From Neptunomonas japonica JAMM 1380 (GTDB lineage: Bacteria; Pseudomonadota; Gammaproteobacteria; Pseudomonadales; Balneatricaceae): DNA of 64,000 bases. Positions 59,389 through 64,000 of this stretch are shown piece by piece (positions within the stretch are counted from its first letter, which is position 1; every line of letters begins with the position of its first letter). The DNA lies in assembly GCF_016592555.1 (NCBI RefSeq), contig NZ_AP014546.1:1116001-1180000 (forward strand), read 5' to 3'. The notes beneath the pieces were generated by a model. It searched no databases. It worked only from the letters and a program-made list of their open reading frames with translations, and was not told the origin of the DNA. A program made the translations under genes and the position numbers.

Positions 59389-59994
59389 CTATGCAATATA
59401 GGTTTCGCCAATTTCAAACTTATTTCTCACAATTGATATGGGAAAACTAGTGCGCATTTGGTAATGAGGAGTATCAGGAAAAGATCGCCAGTTTCCTCCC
59501 CATTCAAGAAGCCCTGACATAGCAAACTCTGAAGCCTTTATGTAGTCCTTGGGGTTACTCGAATAGCCGCCAGTTGCAGTGAATATGCCGATATCCCAAG
59601 CAATACCAAAATTATGGTTACTCCTGCCACCACGTGCTTTTGTTATGATAGGGCCAGGGTTGTTGTATCGCCCTTGTCGAAATAGCTTGTTTTGCTCTTC
59701 ATAGGTGCGTGTGCCAGAGATTATCTTTGCGTTGATGTTATTGTTAAGAAGCCGGTTCATAAAGTGCCTGGCTTCTAATTGTGCTTTGAGAGATAGAGTA
59801 CATATGTGCTTTTCTGTGCGGTGATCAAAAGCGCCTATTTGTTCTTTCATAGCGTCTGATTTGAGGTGAAATTCATTCGCGCCTTTCTCTGTGAATCTTC
59901 CCCAAATCCCGTCGAGTGTTTTACTGTATAGCCCTTCGGTTTTTAAAAGTCGTTGGAAAAAGAGCACATCATCTCCAAATAGTCCGTAGCTCAT
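59389..59994 (-). CDS. M15 family peptidoglycan endopeptidase (endolysin-like)
   Basis: 201-residue cytoplasmic enzyme of the VanY/Ply500-type M15 peptidases, cleaving peptidoglycan peptide cross-links. The zinc triad is His127 (RSNHNFGIAWD), Asp134 and His177 (DTPHYQM). Residues 1-60 resemble a degenerate peptidoglycan-binding domain (DVLFFQRLLKTEG, LDGIWGRFTEKG). No signal peptide, as in phage endolysins. AAGGAG is 6 bases before the ATG. It follows a holin-like gene by 22 bases. Confidence 0.85.
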   Translation of the reverse strand: MSYGLFGDDVLFFQRLLKTEGLYSKTLDGIWGRFTEKGANEFHLKSDAMKEQIGAFDHRTEKHICTLSLKAQLEARHFMNRLLNNNINAKIISGTRTYEEQNKLFRQGRYNNPGPIITKARGGRSNHNFGIAWDIGIFTATGGYSSNPKDYIKASEFAMSGLLEWGGNWRSFPDTPHYQMRTSFPISIVRNKFEIGETYIA

Positions 59995-60016
59995 AAGATT
60001 CTCCTTGTTATCGTTA

Positions 60017-60340
60017 TTACTTCTCTTTTGTGGTTTCGGTTTTTCCGGACAGCTGCCCTAAAACATATCCAGCTATACCGCTCAGAATGGCACCTGTGAT
60101 ATTTCCATCTAATCGGTTTGCCAAGCTAAGCACCACGGTGGCGGCAATTACACCAATGACCGTAACGGTTTTGAAAAATGATGAGCTTTTTAATATATCC
60201 ATGATTTTCTCATCCGATTTGGCAACCGCGTTCCAGAACATGCCCCACATTGTGACTATGCCTATGGTAGCCAGTACAGATAGACCAACAATGTATTCAG
60301 CTTTTAACTCCATGGTTTGTTCAATGATTTCTGTCTCCAT
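60017..60340 (-). CDS. Holin-like small membrane protein
   Basis: 107-residue protein with three hydrophobic helices (about 14-35, 56-75 and 82-100) and a charged C-terminus (GKTETTKEK). Size, topology and position before an endolysin-like gene are those of a holin; the sequence itself does not give a family. GGAG is 7 bases before the ATG. First gene of the four-gene operon. Confidence 0.6.
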   Translation of the reverse strand: METEIIEQTMELKAEYIVGLSVLATIGIVTMWGMFWNAVAKSDEKIMDILKSSSFFKTVTVIGVIAATVVLSLANRLDGNITGAILSGIAGYVLGQLSGKTETTKEK

Positions 60341-60957
60341 TACTGTGCTCCATTAAAGGTATTGTTTGCGCTATTTCTGAGTCGGTAGATAAATGAAAAA
60401 TAGCAGGGCTTTAGGAACGTTCTATTAAAATAATAAAGAGAATTAGCCGACCTGTTGAAAGCATAAATTTGTATGGGCAGTATTGAGCGAAAGGAGGGTA
60501 TTGTATTTACGCTAGAGCGCGGTCTGTTTTTTGGTAAATAATACACATGCGCACAGGGTTGCGGGGAGTATGTATAAGCATCGATTGAATGAGGTACTTT
60601 TAGCGGGTACATAATAAAACCTACCGCATTATTATTGGTATAGGTGGCTTTAATTCTTTATGCACGGAGGCCGTCAGTTGTTACTGCTTTTAGAAGGAAT
60701 CCGAGACCATAAAATATCCTTTATATAAATCTATACTCTGATTTAATAGCTTATGCAAACGTTCGTTTTACGCTGGTACTGCCTTAGAATTAGCATTTTT
60801 CCAGTGAGTCATGCAAAAGCCTTTGTGTCTGTTAATGGGCTTGCTAGCTACGGGCATTGAGTATTATGTTTATGGTATGAAGTTATAAATGCTTGATGAA
60901 TAAGTCGTTATTAGGTGTGGTGATACATAGTTTGAGAAATAGTATGACGGGGTTTTA
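60341..60957. other. Intergenic region, 617 bases, no gene recognised
   Basis: A minus-strand open frame at 60340-60612 has unconvincing composition and overlaps the ribosome site of the holin-like gene. The rest has no ORF, hairpin or repeat that I can support. It must hold the promoter of the lysis-like operon and that of the thioredoxin-like gene. Confidence 0.5.
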
Positions 60958-61305
60958 GTGAGTAAAAATCAAACAATATGTGATGATCAAAGTCTTGGTT
61001 TGGCTGTAAGTAAAGGAGCGCACCTTGTGATGTTTGGTGCAGAGCGCTGTGGCGTGTGCAAAGTGATCTGGCCACAATTGCTAGCTGCCTTGGATGAGCG
61101 CTGGCCAAGTTTGAAACTGCATTACATTGACTGTGAAAAACACCAAGAAAATTGCGCGCAGCAGGGTGTATATTCTTTGCCTGTTGTTAGGTTGTATTTT
61201 GATGGGCGGTTGTATCTGGAGAAAATACAGGTGTTTAGTTTAGGACCATTTATTTCCGATATAAGTAAACTATGCGAGCAATATAGTGTGCAAAATGAGG
61301 GCTAA
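60958..61305 (+). CDS. Thioredoxin-fold protein
   Basis: 115-residue cytoplasmic protein with the thioredoxin active site as Cys31-x-x-Cys34 (AERCGVCKVIWPQLL) and the cis-proline segment YSLPVVRLYFDG. The ordering of the fold is preserved, although the spacer GV between the cysteines is unlike the GP of thioredoxin. It starts with GTG after GGGG. Reductase or redox-sensor activity is likely. The gene is isolated. Confidence 0.78.
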   Translation: MSKNQTICDDQSLGLAVSKGAHLVMFGAERCGVCKVIWPQLLAALDERWPSLKLHYIDCEKHQENCAQQGVYSLPVVRLYFDGRLYLEKIQVFSLGPFISDISKLCEQYSVQNEG

Positions 61306-61345
61306 TAATCGACAGTCTGGCTTGTCCTGCTGCCGATTATTAGCC
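61300..61345. terminator. Long hairpin overlapping the end of the thioredoxin-like gene
   Basis: Twelve-base-pair stem plus three more pairs beyond one mismatch (61300-61315 with 61330-61345). It overlaps the stop codon of the thioredoxin-like gene and lies between convergent genes. No T-run. Confidence 0.6.
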
Positions 61346-61405
61346 ATAAAAATATTAAGCCGGTTTAGGTAGTGGCTCGATGACTATATGAGTTACTCAT
61401 GTGTA

Positions 61406-62650
61406 TTAGTTAAATAGCACGGTACCCACCCCCAAGCTCCCTGCAAAGCCTAAAGAGTAGGCTAGCAGTAAGAAAAAGCTGTATTTCATATAGCTAATGA
61501 ATGTCACTTCTTTAATTTTGCTCATAGCAACAATACCTGCTGCAGAACCAATGATAAGTAGTGAGCCGCCAACGCCAACGCCGTAAGTTAATGATAACCA
61601 GCTAGCGGGAGTCATTTCCAAATTGGCCTTTAAAAGAGCAGCGGTGAGCGGTACATTGTCCACGAGCGAAGAGAGTAACCCCATAACATAGTTTGCTTGT
61701 ATTGCTGGCAGAATCTCGTAGATTTTTACGAGATTATCAAGAACACCAATCTCTTTTAACATTCCGACTAGTAACAGTATTCCTAAGAAAAACAAAAGCG
61801 TATCAAACTCAATAACGCGTATGTAATCGAGCATGTTTTCTCGATCATCATCGGTGTGGAAAAAACGTCCTATCAAGAACATGATAGATAAACCGAAGAG
61901 GAAAGTGAGTACCGGAGGAACCCCAGCAATAATGTTAAGAACAATAGTACTAAGTATGGTAAATAGAAAAAGTATCGCGATACTCATACCGACTCGGTCG
62001 TAATGCCGCTCACCTCCATCAATGATTAATTCCCCTTTTAGGCCAAAAGAGAGCAGCCCAGCAAGAAACATTACACTGACAAAAGAGGGAAGTGCTAGCC
62101 AGAGTAAGTCTTGGATGGCGACTTTATCCGCTAGGAATATCATTAGTGTGGTGACATCGCCAGTAATAAGAGATACGCCGCCAGAGTTCACGGCAAATAC
62201 AACCAGCACTGCAAATTTTAATGTTTTATTGGGAGGGAGTTTTAATGATAGTACCAGTGCAACAGACACTAGTGTTGCAGTGATGTTGTCAGATAACGAT
62301 GAGAATGCAAAGGCGAAGATTGCCACCATAAACAACAGTGTTTTTTCACCTACCCGAGAGGGCAGAAACTTGTATATCATCGTTTCAATAAGGCCCTGAT
62401 GGTTAAGAAAGGCCACGAAAGTCATCGCGGCCATCAGGAAGAGCCATAGACTGGCTATCTCAAGTAGGTTTTCATTTAACATCCCCTGGATCTGTTTCGG
62501 GGTGACATCATCAACAGGGAAAAGGAAAAGAACTAGCCACGATAGCGTGCCTAGAAAAAGCGTAGTTTTAGCTTTGTTAAGGTGAATGACATCTTCAAGC
62601 ACGATCATAAAGAAAGCAATGACAGCAAGAATGATAAGAAAAGTGTGCAT
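61406..62650 (-). CDS. nhaD: Sodium:proton antiporter NhaD
   Basis: 414-residue membrane protein with about 12 helices. The family segments LSDNITATLVSVALVLSL, NSGGVSLITGDVTTLMIFLADKV and LLSSLVDNVPLTAALLKANL identify NhaD of marine and halophilic bacteria. It exchanges sodium or lithium for protons, fitting a marine lifestyle. The ATG at 62650 has GGAG 8 bases upstream and is chosen over the GTG at 62656. Confidence 0.93.
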   Translation of the reverse strand: MHTFLIILAVIAFFMIVLEDVIHLNKAKTTLFLGTLSWLVLFLFPVDDVTPKQIQGMLNENLLEIASLWLFLMAAMTFVAFLNHQGLIETMIYKFLPSRVGEKTLLFMVAIFAFAFSSLSDNITATLVSVALVLSLKLPPNKTLKFAVLVVFAVNSGGVSLITGDVTTLMIFLADKVAIQDLLWLALPSFVSVMFLAGLLSFGLKGELIIDGGERHYDRVGMSIAILFLFTILSTIVLNIIAGVPPVLTFLFGLSIMFLIGRFFHTDDDRENMLDYIRVIEFDTLLFFLGILLLVGMLKEIGVLDNLVKIYEILPAIQANYVMGLLSSLVDNVPLTAALLKANLEMTPASWLSLTYGVGVGGSLLIIGSAAGIVAMSKIKEVTFISYMKYSFFLLLAYSLGFAGSLGVGTVLFN

Positions 62651-62786
62651 TAGCACGACTCCACAAAATTTAAGAAAGCAATATTTTAGGGGTTGGTTAC
62701 TGTGTGTGCATTGTTTTTTTAGGCTTAAACTTTATATTATCCTCTTTAATTAACGTTTAGACGTCCAGTATGAGAGTTTAGATTCA

Positions 62787-63068
62787 TTGTCGACCTTACC
62801 CAATACATCAACTTGGTACATCTATATGCTACTTTGTGCGGATGGTAGTTTGTACACAGGTATTACGACGGATTGTGACAGGCGCTTAAAAGAGCACAAT
62901 GAGAGCAATAAGTTAGGTGCTAAATATACGCGCCCCAGAAGACCAGTTGCCCTAGCATGGTCTGAGGAAGTTGCGAGTCGTTCTTTAGCGAGTAAGCGTG
63001 AGTACCAGATTAAGCAGTATTCCCGAGCGAAAAAGTTGGCGCTTATCAGTGGCTTTAGTTCGAGCTAA
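62787..63068 (+). CDS. GIY-YIG domain protein (YhbQ-like)
   Basis: 93-residue protein with the GIY-YIG nuclease core (YIYMLLCADGSLYTGITTD, ending in KLALISG). Bacterial members of this size (YhbQ/UPF0213) are small nucleases of unclear substrate. The only available start is TTG at 62787, as no in-frame ATG lies upstream. It is a monocistronic gene between nhaD and the zinc operon. Confidence 0.88.
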   Translation: MSTLPNTSTWYIYMLLCADGSLYTGITTDCDRRLKEHNESNKLGAKYTRPRRPVALAWSEEVASRSLASKREYQIKQYSRAKKLALISGFSSS

Positions 63069-63130
63069 ATTCCTCAGGGCTTAACCATAGGTTTAAGCTG
63101 CCGACCTTTTGGCATTTGAATGTTTTTGGC

Positions 63131-63168
63131 TTGACGTAAAATATTTAAATGTTATGTTATAACGTATT
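63131..63168 (+). promoter_or_regulatory. Zur box and promoter upstream of the ZrgA-like gene
   Basis: 63146-63168 matches the 23-base Zur operator of gammaproteobacteria (GAAATGTTATAwTATAACATTTC) at about 17 of 23 positions. A -35 element TTGACG at 63131-63136 and a -10-like TATGTT at 63153-63158 overlap it, so bound Zur would block transcription. Confidence 0.75.
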
Positions 63169-63187
63169 TTTCTAAATGGGTACAGTC

Positions 63188-63790
63188 ATGAAACTTAAAC
63201 CTTTGGTAGTTGCTACCACTTTAACTTCTTTCACGCTGCTAGGGACTTCTTCATTTTTGTATGCAAGTGATGCTCATGAACACGGTATCGCTGAGTTAAA
63301 CGTTGCATTTGAAGCTAAGCAGCTAGAGATCATGTTTTTATCGCCGGCAGCTAATTTGGTTGGTTTCGAACATCCGCCTGAAACTGAACAACAAGAGAAG
63401 CTGATTGTTGACGCTGTGCACGCGTTAAAGCAAGGGTACGACATAATCCGTCTACCTAAAGAAGCAGTATGCTTGTTGAAAGAAGCAGACGTTGAGCAGT
63501 CTTTACTTGAATCGCATTCTTCTGGGCATGAAGAAGAGCATGAGCATGAAAAAGAACATGAGCATGAAGAAGAACATGAGCATGAAAAAGAACATGAGTC
63601 AGGGCATTCAGATTTTACAGTACACTACCAGTTTGTCTGCTCTAAACCGGAGATGCTAACCGGTTTTACAACGGGGCTTTTTGAGCAGTTTCCTATGATT
63701 GAATCAATCAGATATAAGATGGTGAGTCATGAAGGGCAACAAGGTGGCGAACTTTTACCTTCTAAAGGGGACGTACACATTAAACAATAG
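63188..63790 (+). CDS. DUF2796/ZrgA-family zinc uptake protein with His-rich repeats
   Basis: 200-residue periplasmic protein with a signal peptide (to about residue 25, ending YAS). The DUF2796 start HEHGIAELNVAFEAKQLEI and the segment FVCSKPEMLTGF are conserved. A His-Glu repeat region (about residues 116-144) of the form EHEHEKEHEHEEE can bind zinc. In Vibrio, ZrgA works with an ABC transporter in Zur-controlled zinc uptake; here a Zur box precedes the gene and an ABC ATPase follows. ATG 63188 has GGG 7 bases upstream, so the ATG at 63176 is rejected. Confidence 0.88.
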   Translation: MKLKPLVVATTLTSFTLLGTSSFLYASDAHEHGIAELNVAFEAKQLEIMFLSPAANLVGFEHPPETEQQEKLIVDAVHALKQGYDIIRLPKEAVCLLKEADVEQSLLESHSSGHEEEHEHEKEHEHEEEHEHEKEHESGHSDFTVHYQFVCSKPEMLTGFTTGLFEQFPMIESIRYKMVSHEGQQGGELLPSKGDVHIKQ

Positions 63791-63851
63791 CGTTATTTAA
63801 TTAATAGTCGTTATTTCTAGGTCAGTAATAAGCTCAGTATTAGGCACAGCT

Positions 63852-64000
63852 ATGGCAAAGGTGTTATTAGATAAAGTTAAGTACTCTTGGGTAAAAGATG
63901 CACCTCTTTTAGATATTGCAACATGTGATATTCAAAGTGGGGAGCGTGTATTTATACAGGGGCCATCAGGCAGTGGGAAAAGTACACTACTTAACTTACT
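63852..64000 (+). CDS. ABC transporter ATP-binding protein, partial (5' end)
   Basis: The first 49 codons of an ATPase, with Walker A GPSGSGKSTLLNL near residues 38-50. The gene runs off the window. It follows the ZrgA-like gene by 61 bases, as expected for the zinc operon. ATPases of this size in such operons energise an inner-membrane permease, which probably lies next. Confidence 0.87.
   Translation, partial: MAKVLLDKVKYSWVKDAPLLDIATCDIQSGERVFIQGPSGSGKSTLLNL

Noticed and set aside
60340..60612. Minus-strand open frame of 90 codons upstream of the holin-like gene
   Set aside because: Composition unlike a protein, no ribosome site and overlaps the leader of the holin-like gene.
1..64000. 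Insertion sequences, prophage integrase, CRISPR arrays
   Set aside because: No transposase or integrase ORF, no regularly spaced repeats were seen.

Overview
The window looks like chromosomal DNA of a marine gammaproteobacterium, probably of the Oceanospirillales type. The evidence is protein family and gene order: rsxABCDGE followed by nth, a class Ia ribonucleotide reductase with its maintenance ferredoxin, kdsA, a Zur-type zinc operon and an NhaD antiporter. The DNA is moderately AT-rich with short spacers. Apart from one tRNA-Tyr there are no RNA genes. I see no insertion sequence, integrase or CRISPR array. Species assignment is inference.

Layout. 1-8.9 kb: partial M16 metallopeptidase, small membrane protein plus two-RCK potassium channel, frameshifted EamA transporter, Tim44-domain membrane protein, yaaA, trpS, sseA. 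8.9-19.4 kb: Dyp peroxidase, then a signalling block of TonB-dependent receptor, YfiR-like protein, CHASE8 histidine kinase, REC-Hpt protein and REC-GGDEF(degenerate)-EAL protein, with cysK inserted on the other strand, then a Sel1 protein. 19.4-35.0 kb: envelope and signalling genes (DUF4139, DUF2057, porin, phytase-like protein, pseudokinase-FGE fusion, kdsA, HugZ-like protein, GIDE/EF-hand protein with LemA and a small membrane protein, HDOD protein, LytS-GGDEF-EAL protein), then tRNA-Tyr. 35.4-39.2 kb: nrdA, nrdB and ferredoxin behind paired NrdR boxes. 39.6-46.6 kb: nth and the rsx electron-transport operon. 46.8-54.9 kb: assimilatory sulfate reduction, with cysDN divergent from TSUP exporter, cysI, DUF934, cysH and cysG. 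55.2-58.0 kb: CDGSH protein, hydrolase-OsmC fusion, aqpZ, SRPBCC protein. 58.1-60.3 kb: holin-like protein, M15 endopeptidase, lipoprotein and small membrane protein in one operon. 61-64 kb: thioredoxin-like protein, NhaD, GIY-YIG protein and a zinc-uptake operon with a Zur box that runs off the edge.

How the genes work together. Sulfur supply (cysDN, cysIHG, cysK, TSUP, sseA) and redox maintenance (rsx, nth, nrdAB-ferredoxin, yaaA, OsmC, CDGSH) dominate the housekeeping content. Several c-di-GMP proteins sit in two clusters.

The most notable points are three probable one-base homopolymer frameshifts (EamA gene, HDOD gene, hybrid kinase split), a CysN carrying what looks like a dead APS kinase domain, an RsxC with five coiled-coil repeats, a pseudokinase-FGE fusion, a GIDE-type protein with an embedded EF-hand, and the lysis-like four-gene operon. 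The last two are the best candidates for little-described systems.
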